NCBI RefSeq assembly: GCF_900108915.1
Contig: NZ_FNYH01000010.1
Coordinates: forward strand, 1 to 64,000
Source of the DNA: Allopseudospirillum japonicum
Lineage (GTDB): Bacteria > Pseudomonadota > Gammaproteobacteria > Pseudomonadales > Halomonadaceae
Reading direction: 5' to 3'
Length of the DNA: 64,000 nucleotides
Part shown: positions 38,753 through 46,697 of the stretch, in pieces
Layout of the letters: every line of letters begins with the position of its first letter
Position numbering within the stretch: position 1 is the first letter of the stretch
Program-made: the position numbers and the translations under genes
Notes under the pieces: generated by a model
Told to the model about the DNA's origin: nothing
The model's database searches: none
The model's input: only the letters and a program-made list of their open reading frames with translations

Positions 38753-40825
38753 TTAATCGTTGACTTGAATTGGGCGTACCCAGAACTCATAACCACTGGT
38801 AAATAAATGAGGATGTTTTTCTTCAAAACGTCGCCATTGGTTTAAATTGACACCATGAGGATCTTCATCGACGACCCCAGCAAAACCACTGCTGATCCAA
38901 GCTTGGTAATCTTCAAAAATAGCTACATAATGCGGGAATTCAAAGCCCAAAAACTCTAAACCCAGCTCGCTTAAAATGCTTTGTAGATCGCGTAAGTTTA
39001 ATCCAGTCATCGGCTCTTGTAAGAGCTTTTTAAAGCCGCTATAGCTAAAAAACTCAGGCAGTGTACTGATACGTTGTTGCTCTTTCACAGAGGAGGTAAG
39101 CAACTGCATTCTAAACTGGCGCAAATCAATTTGTTCTAAGCTGCCTGCGTCATTTAATGCTTGATAACCAGAACGCAAAGCGGCTAAACCTGCTTCACTG
39201 GCGAGGCGTAATTTCAATAGACCGTCTTGCGCAAGTAACTGTTTTAAAATGCCTAAATCGCGTGCCGGATTTGCAGATAGCTGCAAGCTATTTAATAAGC
39301 AACCACCTGAAGCATCAATTAATTGGAATGTATGCTCAGAGGTTTGCATGGCTTCAATGGGGGCACAACCAAAGTGTAAATTATCTAACTGGCTCTGGTT
39401 TTTGCGGTTAATACCATAAGCTAGGGCGCGTAAATCTGCATCGAAGGCATTGATGGCTAATTCAGGGCAACGCTGTGCCCATTGGTAAGCAAGCTGGCCT
39501 GTACCACAACCGACCACAAGCGCAAGACCTTGCGTCCCTGTTTGAGGCACCAGTTCTTCAGGCTGTTCATAATGTGGAAACGCTTTTGCCAAGGTTTGTG
39601 CTAAACCTAGGGTTTTGATAAAGGCTTGCTTTTGCCAACGTGGGCTAGGTGCTAATTTGGGATACTCATCCAAAGATGCATTTTCAGGTGCATTTTCTGC
39701 CTGTGCCCATAGCGCAATTTCATTCACAGGTTCTAGAATTTGTTGTTCTAATACCGGCTGCATCGCAGGATTAAGCAGAAGCTGTTTTAATAAATCTGCA
39801 TCACGTGCCCAAGTATGCATATGCAAGGGCTCATAGGCTGCTAACAATAATAAAGCACCATGCCCAGGAAGTTGACGTGCAATATAGCCTTTGGCAATCG
39901 CTTGTCTAAGCTCGGCAAGCACTTGTTCCTCATGCGCACTGACTGGATAAATATACTCATTTAAGTACATTTGTTGTGCCAATGCACTTAATAACGCTTG
40001 CATATCTTCAGCAAAATCTTGTTGCCATAAATCAAGCAATAAAGCACGTGTACTTAATAATAAGGATTCAATTTTAGAATCTTTGTTAATCTGCTGCTCT
40101 AATAAGTAGCGAAATAAAGGATGAATTAACGTTTGGCAAGTCAATAAATGTTGCTTTAAACCAGCTTCATCACCTTGAGCTAATAAGCTTTGCCAATGTT
40201 GAATATCTGCTTGTTGGTTAACCCAACGTGCAATGGTCGGCACCAGCTCATGGGCATCTAATAATTGTAAACGTGTGACCTGGATTAAATCCTTGGCTAG
40301 GGCGTCATCGAAAACTCGTGCATCATCAGCAAATTTCAAACGTACAAAATTACGTAAGGCCTGCGCCATACCGTCCCATACAAGTGCACTATCATCACCA
40401 TTTTTTAAGGCGTGACGGAAGGCAACCAAAGCTTTATGGGATTCATCTTCTTGATTATAAGCACGTCCAATCCAAGAAAAGACATGGGTTAACTCAGGTT
40501 TAAAGCCAATGGCTTTTTCAAGGTTTTCAATCGCTTCTGGGTATTTACCTAGCTCAAACTGAACGCGCCCTAAGTTGGCGTAGGCCTCTGCAAGATCTGG
40601 CTGCAAATCAATCGCATCTTGAATAACGATTTCCGCAGCATCATACATGTCTTGATCCAGGGCGATGACCCCGAGCAAGTGCATGGCGAAACCATTATTC
40701 GGGTCTTCATCCAAGATATGACGATAAAGCTCCCCCGCTTCGTCTAATTCACCGGCTTGGTGCAAGCGTACGGCTTCTCTATAAATATCTTCGAGTGATT
40801 TTTGCTCTAGGTTGCTCATATTCAC
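38753..40825 (-). CDS. TPR protein with SAM-methyltransferase-like domain, in the filament gene block
   Basis: 690 residues from GTG 40825 (GGGA six bases upstream) or 688 from ATG 40819. Residues ~5-150 are TPRs (YREAVRLHQAGELDEAGELY; AYANLGRVQFELGKYPEAIE). After a long helical middle, a class I methyltransferase-like fold begins near 425: LALVVGCGTGQLAYQWAQR, then AINAFDADLRAL and a QDGLLKLRL strand. The last ~120 residues are not recognised. It is not a FliB-type lysine methylase. The position between fliS and the protease-flagellin suggests action on filament proteins or their glycans, which is inference. Confidence 0.7.
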   Translation of the reverse strand: MNMSNLEQKSLEDIYREAVRLHQAGELDEAGELYRHILDEDPNNGFAMHLLGVIALDQDMYDAAEIVIQDAIDLQPDLAEAYANLGRVQFELGKYPEAIENLEKAIGFKPELTHVFSWIGRAYNQEDESHKALVAFRHALKNGDDSALVWDGMAQALRNFVRLKFADDARVFDDALAKDLIQVTRLQLLDAHELVPTIARWVNQQADIQHWQSLLAQGDEAGLKQHLLTCQTLIHPLFRYLLEQQINKDSKIESLLLSTRALLLDLWQQDFAEDMQALLSALAQQMYLNEYIYPVSAHEEQVLAELRQAIAKGYIARQLPGHGALLLLAAYEPLHMHTWARDADLLKQLLLNPAMQPVLEQQILEPVNEIALWAQAENAPENASLDEYPKLAPSPRWQKQAFIKTLGLAQTLAKAFPHYEQPEELVPQTGTQGLALVVGCGTGQLAYQWAQRCPELAINAFDADLRALAYGINRKNQSQLDNLHFGCAPIEAMQTSEHTFQLIDASGGCLLNSLQLSANPARDLGILKQLLAQDGLLKLRLASEAGLAALRSGYQALNDAGSLEQIDLRQFRMQLLTSSVKEQQRISTLPEFFSYSGFKKLLQEPMTGLNLRDLQSILSELGLEFLGFEFPHYVAIFEDYQAWISSGFAGVVDEDPHGVNLNQWRRFEEKHPHLFTSGYEFWVRPIQVND

Positions 40826-40855
40826 AAGGTATCCCGATTCCTAACGCGAGAGGGC

Positions 40856-40882
40856 AAGGATTGGCTTGGTTAACCAATCCTT
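40856..40882. other. Inverted repeat between fliS and the TPR-methyltransferase gene
   Basis: AAGGATTGG (40856-40864) and CCAATCCTT (40874-40882) pair perfectly; the loop contains a further TTGGTTAACCAA palindrome. There is no T tract on either strand. It may be a processing or partial termination site inside the block. Confidence 0.4.
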
Positions 40883-40895
40883 ACGGCGAGAAAGA

Positions 40896-41339
40896 TTAAG
40901 CCTGTGGGGCAATCTCATCCCAGCCAGATTTCACTGTACTTAAAAGTTGTGCAACTTCATCTAGCATTTCGACCGAATTTTGTACATGGGCTTCAGTTAA
41001 ACGACGCACAGCATAATCGTATAAATTATTTAAGTTATCTGCCAATTCCTTTGCATTGGGTGCAGCTTCTGGATTAAGGGCCTCTTGCAAACCACCGATA
41101 ATACCAACCGCTTTATTAATGGCAGTCCCTTTGGTAGCAATATCTTGACGCTGCATGGCACCCTTTGCTTCTGCAATACGGCGCAAGGCACCTTCAAATA
41201 GCATTTGAATAAGGCGGTGTGGACTGGCGTTTTCAACTTCTGTTTGCAGGTTTAAATCACTGTACTGACGTGCCACTTGACGTGTGCCTTGATTTGGATT
41301 AACTGCTTGATTTGCTTGTTCTTTCTTAATGATAATCAT
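40896..41339 (-). CDS. fliS: Flagellin chaperone FliS
   Basis: 147 residues from ATG 41339, with AGGA seven bases upstream; an upstream in-frame start adds nine atypical residues. Motifs: ARQYSDLNLQTEVENASPHRLIQMLFEGAL (as RLIQMLFEGAL after the conserved SPHRL) and a C-terminal helix LNNLYDYAVRRLTEAHVQNS. FliS binds the flagellin C-terminus in the cytoplasm and prevents early polymerisation. With two unlike flagellin C-termini in this window, it may have to bind both. Confidence 0.94.
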   Translation of the reverse strand: MIIIKKEQANQAVNPNQGTRQVARQYSDLNLQTEVENASPHRLIQMLFEGALRRIAEAKGAMQRQDIATKGTAINKAVGIIGGLQEALNPEAAPNAKELADNLNNLYDYAVRRLTEAHVQNSVEMLDEVAQLLSTVKSGWDEIAPQA

Positions 41340-41463
41340 GGGTTTTCCTATAGATAAATGAGCCAATATTCAAAGCACAAACCTTGAACGCTTATAGGCT
41401 GCCTGCGCGTTGGCAAGAAGTAAAGTGAAAAGCGTGTCGCAGGCAACCCAGAAGGAGACAAGA

Positions 41464-44298
41464 TTAATCTTTCTGTGCGTTCATCGCCTCAAACTGAGAT
41501 TTCAAGAAATCAAAGGTGCTATTTAAGCGCGAAACAATAATATCTTGGGTAGTGAATTGACGCGACAAACGATCTCGCATGGTATCCATACGTTCATTAA
41601 GCTCAGTACGTTCCTCGTTTAGATCAATCAGCTCTTGGTCTAATTGATTGAGGCGGCTACCAAAAATCCCTGGGGAATTTGTATTACGGCTTAAAGCACC
41701 ACCGATGACATCCGTAATCCGTGAAGCGATCCCTTGGGTATAAGTAAGTGAACCCCGATCCCCTGCATTACCATTGGTCAACATAAACATGAGACCTTTG
41801 GCATTGCCGCTTTCGATGTTGAAGAAGTTACCACGCGCGGTGACTTCTTGCTGTGTGCCTGTGGTAATCGCTGTGGCATTGCGTTCTGTGCTCACCCCTA
41901 AATTAGCAAGTGCATCCGCGCCTAAGGCGGTAAAGCTGATTTCGCCACTCGCTAACACATTGGACGCCTTGAATTCTAGGCGGCGCATTTCCGCGTTATA
42001 ACTGACTTGCAGGCCTTCACGATAAGTGGTAGCAGGGTCTGCATCAGGATCACTCAAGTTGGCATCTGAGTTAATTGCAATATTGAGTGTTTGTGCCAAT
42101 TCAGTCGCGCTATGGAAAATCCCAGCGCCATGACCTGCATCCAAGCTTGAAATATCAATCGTATTGGATTCGGTCCCGTTGACTGAGACCCTAAAAGTTG
42201 AGCTTGCTGAGCCAGAAAGATCTAACGGCGTACCTGCAGAAATCGTATTGAGGCTGGTCAGAGAGTCTCCGTAATACACCATATCAGAGACTTTTGCGGT
42301 TGCCGCATCGGTAATCAGTGCGCTGGCATCTTGTCCGCCAACCCCTTCAAAGCCAAAGGTACTATGGAAAGTATTCGAAGTATTACCGCCTTGATCCCCA
42401 ATAGAAAACAATTGGGTAAACTTGCCATCGCCACTTTTATCCGCTTGGATTTCAAAATGATCTGTATTCCAAGTGACAGTGACGGTTTCGTTTTTGGATT
42501 GAAGCTTGGAATCCCCGTTAATTGTGGCTTGTAATAAAGTCGCCATCGAGTCCATATCCGTATAGGTGCCCTTATTTAAAGTGAGCTCATCACTTAAGGT
42601 ACCATTGACATTAATACGGAAGCTGTTGTTGGTATCATCGACTGTCAGCGTGGGTGCACCACCTAAGCTGCTCCCTGCCAATAGGCTATTGTCTGCTTGA
42701 AAGCCAAACAAACCACCGGCAGCTTCAACTTCATCAAAGGTTACAAAAGAACCACTGCCTTCTTTACTGGAGGTAATCGTTAGCTTGTTATCTGCACCAA
42801 ACTCCACCGTCACTTGCTTACCGGATGCACCAAGTTTGGTATCTTGGTTGATCAAATCTTGTAGTGCAGCGGCCAACTCATCCCCTGAGTTATAAGTCGC
42901 ACTGGTATCTAACTCCAATAAGTTAGAGACAATGCCATCGACATTGATTTTAAAACCATTGTCCGCGGCTGTCGGTGTATAAGGGAAAAAGGCGCTTAAA
43001 TCAGCCCCTTTGGTATAACCTTGGCTGGCTGTTTGGGTGACATTAACATCATAAGTGCCTTCTTTAGTCGCTGAAGAAGCCCCTATATATTGAATGCCTG
43101 AATCTGTGGCTGTGCCTTGGGTCGCAAATAAAGCCACCACATCCGCTTCGCTAGAAGCCATTTTTTGCGCAAACTTGGCGCTATCAAAGGTGAGTTTAAA
43201 GTCATTGTGACGATCTGTACCCAAACCTATGTCTGCCAGCGAGCGCACGCTGGAATCTTCACGCCCTGGAATGACTTTAGAAATCAAGCCACTCACCTGA
43301 CGGCTAATGGTGTTCACCGCAAAATCACCAATTAATACACCCGCTTGCCCAGTATCCGTATCGTATTTGGTGTAATTTTTTACCAAGTCACGAAATTCGT
43401 TATAGGCTTCCACAAACCCGTTAATTTTTTCGCTCAGCTGATCTGTATCACGAGAGACACTTAAGGTTGCATTGCCCACATCTTCTAAAGTTAAAGTGAC
43501 CCCTTTAATGGCCTCTGTCACCTGGTTTGACTCACTGGTGACATTCATCCCATTGAGTTTAAAAGCGGCTGACTGTGCTTGTATTGTGGTGTCTGCTTCC
43601 TGGGTGGTTTCGTTAAAATCGAAAACCGACAAATCCCCTGTCGTGGTCGACGAGGTGAGACGCATCGCACTACTTTCGCCCGTGTCTTCTGAAGTTAACA
43701 ATAAACGATAGCCATCGGTTCCCCCCGCATTCACGATGGTGGCGGTCACACCCACGCCAGCATCATTAATCGCATCGCGCAATCCTGATAAGGTATTGTT
43801 GGAACTGTCGAGATTAATGGTAATCGGATCTTTCGCGGTGTTTTGGGTAAAACCATCCACTCCGTTATTCCAATCATTATCAGCGTCTGTGTAATTGCCG
43901 AATTGGATTTGAATCGTCCCTGTACCTATCACATCATCGACTGAGGAAAAAGCCCCTGCTTTGGAAGCAATTGAGTGGGATTCAGCCAATTGGGTGACAT
44001 TCAGGTTATAAGTCCCTGAACCTGCCAAGGTACTTGCCGTCCCACGAGCAACACTTTCGTTGCTACTTGTGGCTGTGTTACGGCTAAAGGTGGATGCACT
44101 GGCTAGGGAAGACAAAGAATTTTCAATTTTGGAAAGGGCACTACTCACTTCCCCTAAGGCTTCTTGGCGAAATTCGAGTAATTCTTGTTCACGATCTAAT
44201 TTATTGGTTGCAGGGACTTTTTCCGCATCGACTAACTGATCAATCAGATCATTGGTGAGAATATTAGAACCTATCCCTATCGATTGAATGCTCGCCAT
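41464..44298 (-). CDS. fliD: Flagellar filament cap protein FliD, enlarged by repeated modules
   Basis: 944 residues, about twice E. coli FliD (468). Residues 1-110 are the N-terminal D0/D1 (IQSIGIGSNILTNDLIDQLV, then YNLNVTQLAESHSIASKAG), and the C-terminus is the coiled D0 (LIDLNEERTELNERMDTMRD). In between are three copies of a ~100-residue module starting FKINVDGIVSNLLEL (~449), FRINVNGTLSDELTL (~560) and FRVSVNGTESNTIDI (~702), each followed by a helix with L..L.N.D..L and a strand pair. A second YDVNVTQTASQGYTKG motif lies at ~416. The cap caps the filament and often mediates adhesion. GGGAG is eight bases before the ATG. Confidence 0.94.
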   Translation of the reverse strand: MASIQSIGIGSNILTNDLIDQLVDAEKVPATNKLDREQELLEFRQEALGEVSSALSKIENSLSSLASASTFSRNTATSSNESVARGTASTLAGSGTYNLNVTQLAESHSIASKAGAFSSVDDVIGTGTIQIQFGNYTDADNDWNNGVDGFTQNTAKDPITINLDSSNNTLSGLRDAINDAGVGVTATIVNAGGTDGYRLLLTSEDTGESSAMRLTSSTTTGDLSVFDFNETTQEADTTIQAQSAAFKLNGMNVTSESNQVTEAIKGVTLTLEDVGNATLSVSRDTDQLSEKINGFVEAYNEFRDLVKNYTKYDTDTGQAGVLIGDFAVNTISRQVSGLISKVIPGREDSSVRSLADIGLGTDRHNDFKLTFDSAKFAQKMASSEADVVALFATQGTATDSGIQYIGASSATKEGTYDVNVTQTASQGYTKGADLSAFFPYTPTAADNGFKINVDGIVSNLLELDTSATYNSGDELAAALQDLINQDTKLGASGKQVTVEFGADNKLTITSSKEGSGSFVTFDEVEAAGGLFGFQADNSLLAGSSLGGAPTLTVDDTNNSFRINVNGTLSDELTLNKGTYTDMDSMATLLQATINGDSKLQSKNETVTVTWNTDHFEIQADKSGDGKFTQLFSIGDQGGNTSNTFHSTFGFEGVGGQDASALITDAATAKVSDMVYYGDSLTSLNTISAGTPLDLSGSASSTFRVSVNGTESNTIDISSLDAGHGAGIFHSATELAQTLNIAINSDANLSDPDADPATTYREGLQVSYNAEMRRLEFKASNVLASGEISFTALGADALANLGVSTERNATAITTGTQQEVTARGNFFNIESGNAKGLMFMLTNGNAGDRGSLTYTQGIASRITDVIGGALSRNTNSPGIFGSRLNQLDQELIDLNEERTELNERMDTMRDRLSRQFTTQDIIVSRLNSTFDFLKSQFEAMNAQKD

Positions 44299-44391
44299 CT
44301 CAAATACTCCCGCTTGTCATTCACAAGCTGATAAAAACTTAGAAAGGGTACATGCGGGCAGAAGGCCGCAGATACCTAAAGCTATTGCTTA

Positions 44392-44418
44392 GTATCGGCG
44401 GCTTACGCGTAAAATTAA
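44392..44418 (-). promoter_or_regulatory. Predicted sigma-28 (FliA) promoter for fliD
   Basis: On the minus strand: TTAATTTT (44418-44411), 11-base spacer, GCCGATAC (44399-44392). Matches to TAAAGTTT and GCCGATAA are 6/8 and 7/8 with exact spacing. It lies about 94 bases before the fliD start, in the gap after flaG. Late flagellar genes are the usual sigma-28 targets. Confidence 0.65.
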
Positions 44419-44428
44419 CCTATGGCAT

Positions 44429-44881
44429 TTAAGCTTCCGCTTCAAATAAACGCCCTTTCGGTTCTTCTGAAGTGGTTGGTGCTTCTTGGCTATCATCACG
44501 CAATACCTTAGCCAGAGCGAGTGCCAGTTCGGAGGGAATTTGTCGAATCACTTCTTCCGATTCCTGATCCATCACCTTGACCACCACTTGGCTCACGTCT
44601 GTATCCACACTAAAGAGTAACTGACGCTTACTTAAATCAAGATACTGGTTGATATCCTCCACAGCTTTTTCAACTAAGGATTGTTGCTCTTCAGGGGGGA
44701 GTGCTTGTAAAGCCGCGCCTTCTATTTGCTCAACCGCGCTTGTGGTATCCACGCCTGTTGCCCGATCACGTTTAATTTGCTTGCTTAGACCCAAATCTCC
44801 AAGCAAAGCACTTGCTGTTTGACTGGGACTGTTCGTACTTGTATTTGTGTGTTGCCTACCAACCGCAGCAAATTCACTCAT
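44429..44881 (-). CDS. flaG: FlaG family protein
   Basis: 150 residues from the second of two adjacent ATGs (44881), five bases after GGAGGT. The C-terminal ~75 residues carry the FlaG core: NQYLDLSKRQLLFSVDTDVS and VVKVMDQESEEVIRQIPSE. The N-terminal half is polar and variable. FlaG proteins affect filament length in some bacteria. Its place between flagellin and fliD is the classical one. Confidence 0.92.
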   Translation of the reverse strand: MSEFAAVGRQHTNTSTNSPSQTASALLGDLGLSKQIKRDRATGVDTTSAVEQIEGAALQALPPEEQQSLVEKAVEDINQYLDLSKRQLLFSVDTDVSQVVVKVMDQESEEVIRQIPSELALALAKVLRDDSQEAPTTSEEPKGRLFEAEA

Positions 44882-45047
44882 CATTCACCTCCAAAAGCCA
44901 AGATTTGGATTTCATCGTTGCTTACCAAGCTTAATAGTATTTTAATCGTGTGCAATTTGCTTCTTTTATAACAAAGCCTTGCTTGAATTTGTATCTCAGC
45001 AAAATAAGTGGATGCTCTTGTGGTTTGTGAATGCTAAAAACTCGCAA

Positions 45048-45077
45048 TAAAAAAGCCGGCTTTCTTAAGGAGCCGGC
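45048..45077 (-). terminator. Terminator after the short flagellin gene
   Basis: On the minus strand GCCGGCT (45077-45071) pairs with AGCCGGC (45061-45055), nine-base loop, then TTTTTTTATT. It lies 34 bases after the flagellin stop and would separate its abundant message from flaG-fliD, consistent with fliD having its own promoter. Confidence 0.85.
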
Positions 45078-45110
45078 AGGGTATTTTACCCGAATGTACA
45101 TTTGAGACTA

Positions 45111-45950
45111 CTAGCTCAGCAGTGACATCACAGTACCTCGCCCTTGGTTGGCTTGGGTCGACATGGCTTGTTGTGCTTGTTCTATAATCTGCTGACGTAG
45201 TGTTATTTGAGGATCAGGCGCAAATTCTGTATCACGGATAGGCGTTTGTTTCCCTTGAGTGTTTGCAAAGGTGGTGTCTTGCGCACTTACGCTGGTGTTT
45301 TGCAACCGACCTAAACCAACGGTTGCTTGATCAATAGAACTCATTGCATTAGCGATTGCTGTAAACGCTTTCTCTGCCCCTTCTGCTGTGGAAATATCTA
45401 TCTCCTTTAACGCTTGGCCACCAGTCCCCCCCTGTTGTTTACCGAGTGTATCTGTTCCCATATTGCTGATGGCAAAACTAAAGCTTTCTTGTGGGTTGAC
45501 ATTGATCTGGGCATTGAGAGAACCATCTAGAAGCTTAACGCCCTTAAATGCAGTCTTATTCACAATATCATCGATTGCTTGCAAAGATTTAGAAAACTGC
45601 TCTTGATATCCTACACGCTCAGCTTCTGTCGCATCACCAAACGTGCGTTTCACCAAAGTGTACATGTCGCCCAAATTATTTCGCACATCCTTTAAGCCAC
45701 TTAGCCCAGTTTGTGCTAAGCCAGCCGCATCATTCATATTACGAATACTTGAATTGGCATCGCGCACTTGCGGACTGAGACGGGTGGAAACTTGAAAACC
45801 TTGGGTCTCTTCTTGGGCGCTACGAATACGCATCCCAGAAGAAAGGCGCTGAAAAGTGACTTCGACTTCACTCGTTGGTCGAATCTTATTTAAGCCTTGC
45901 TGCATTAGCGCAGGCGGCATAGGCATATTCGTGTTAATGGTTGAATCCAT
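45111..45950 (-). CDS. fliC: Short divergent flagellin
   Basis: 279 residues. The N-terminus (MDSTINTNMPMPPALMQQGL) and RLSSGMRIRSAQEETQGFQV align with flagellin D0/D1, but the canonical N-AxDDAAGLAI block reads AQEETQGFQVSTRL, a clear departure. The centre is short, with almost no D2/D3 region. The C-terminus (RQQIIEQAQQAMSTQANQGR, then GTVMSLLS) keeps the D0 helix. Adjacent flaG, fliD and fliS confirm the family. It may be the main filament protein or a minor one; other flagellin genes could exist elsewhere. A weak sigma-28-like promoter precedes it. Confidence 0.85.
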   Translation of the reverse strand: MDSTINTNMPMPPALMQQGLNKIRPTSEVEVTFQRLSSGMRIRSAQEETQGFQVSTRLSPQVRDANSSIRNMNDAAGLAQTGLSGLKDVRNNLGDMYTLVKRTFGDATEAERVGYQEQFSKSLQAIDDIVNKTAFKGVKLLDGSLNAQINVNPQESFSFAISNMGTDTLGKQQGGTGGQALKEIDISTAEGAEKAFTAIANAMSSIDQATVGLGRLQNTSVSAQDTTFANTQGKQTPIRDTEFAPDPQITLRQQIIEQAQQAMSTQANQGRGTVMSLLS

Positions 45951-46034
45951 AAGAAAGACTCCTAATTAAGCTTGATTGGATGTTTACGTTATGGATTATG
46001 GAAGAGATGTGTTTTATTCGCATACATCTAATTG

Positions 46035-46062
46035 GTATCAGCAGGATAATGTTGAGTCTTTT
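46035..46062 (-). promoter_or_regulatory. Possible sigma-28 promoter for the short flagellin
   Basis: On the minus strand AAAAGACT (46062-46055), 12-base spacer, GCTGATAC (46042-46035): 5/8 and 6/8 to consensus, one base too far apart. It lies 85 bases before the flagellin start, a distance like that before fliD. Confidence 0.35.
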
Positions 46063-46090
46063 TTTGACGTGCAACAAATTAAAAAATAGT

Positions 46091-46166
46091 AGCCTAGATT
46101 GGGCTACCAACGGCAACCCAACGCAAACTAAACAAGTGTTGGGTGATTAAAATAACCCAACCTACT
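46091..46166. repeat. Dispersed double-hairpin repeat, copy R1
   Basis: A 76-bp unit starting AGCCTAGATTGGGCTACC and ending AATAACCCAACCTACT. Two hairpins in tandem: GGGCTACC/GGCAACCC-type around CAAC, and GTTGGGTGATT/AATAACCCAAC. Near-identical units lie at 46546 and 48220. Confidence 0.8.
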
Positions 46167-46397
46167 ACCGTGGAAGATCTCCATGTTCGCGTGTGGGATT
46201 GTCCCTTATGTGGCAGCCAAGGCATTTGCCGCGATACCAACGCGGCCAGAAACATCCGAGAGATAGGTTTAGCTGATGCGCTCGGAAAGCGCGTTTGCGT
46301 AAAGAGTTCCCACACAACCAGCCCTGTCAGTGCGGGTCGCAAGAAGCCCCCACTAGAAGGGCACCAGCCGTTTAGTGGCGGGTATTTCACTGCTTAG
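46166..46397 (+). pseudogene. TnpB C-terminal relic with right-end hairpin
   Basis: The frame running from 46143 encodes LHVRVWDCPLCGSQ followed by ICRDTNAARNIREIGLADAL, the zinc-finger half and final RuvC region of an IS605-type TnpB with the second cysteine pair replaced and everything upstream missing. It is of a different lineage from the copies at 1 and 18619. At 46349-46385 the right-end hairpin remains: CCCCCACTA pairs with TAGTGGCGGG. The repeat R1 abuts its 5' side, suggesting that insertion or recombination removed the rest. Not expected to be functional. Confidence 0.8.
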
Positions 46398-46458
46398 TTT
46401 ACCAGTACGGTGAAATCGGATAAGCTGAAAAATCAATAAATTATGATAACCGTGCCAA

Positions 46459-46500
46459 AAATAACAGGTGCATGGTCAGGGTGTGTAAGCGTATTGAGCA
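46459..46500 (+). repeat. Upstream direct repeat flanking the PAS chemoreceptor
   Basis: AAATAACAGGTGCATGGTCA, then GGGTGTGTAAGCGTATTGAGCA. It matches 48185-48220 (AAATAACAGGTGCATGGTTA, then GGGTGTGTATTGAGCA) apart from one base and a six-base indel. Each copy is followed by a double-hairpin repeat, at once downstream and after 45 bases here. Confidence 0.8.
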
Positions 46501-46545
46501 GGGAAGCGATCAGATCAGAAAACAGATTTATCTTTTCTAATCAGC

Positions 46546-46620
46546 AGCCTAGGTTGGCTGCCAACGGCAACTCAACATAAACTGAACAAGTGTTGGGTTA
46601 TTAAAAGAACCCAACCTACT
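46546..46620. repeat. Dispersed double-hairpin repeat, copy R2
   Basis: A 75-bp unit, AGCCTAGGTTGGCTGCCAAC at the start and AAAAGAACCCAACCTACT at the end, the same architecture as R1 and R3. Confidence 0.8.
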
Positions 46621-46697
46621 GGCTAGCTGCAATACTCTGCCTACATGCTGTTGCTGAAGCCTTCACGCTACTCCCTTTCTCTTGGAGCCTCAACACC

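Larger units (their letters stand above)
46398..46697. other. Noncoding stretch before the PAS chemoreceptor
   Basis: 300 bp without a gene. It holds the upstream direct repeat (46459-46500) and repeat R2 (46546-46620). The last 70 bases must contain the promoter and ribosome-binding site of the chemoreceptor; GGAG at 46684-46687 is about 10 bases before its ATG. Confidence 0.6.

Noticed and set aside
41392..41418. Sigma-28 promoter before fliS (GCCTATAA on the minus strand)
   Set aside because: The -10-like part fits 7 of 8, but the region 11 bases upstream (TCTTGCCA) has no -35 resemblance.
46094..46390. Minus-strand open frames ending LFSLRWVAVGSP and, at 48223, LFSLCWVAIGSP, as related genes
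   Set aside because: The shared protein ends are only the translation of the dispersed hairpin repeats; the remainders are antisense to a TnpB relic and the HNH gene.
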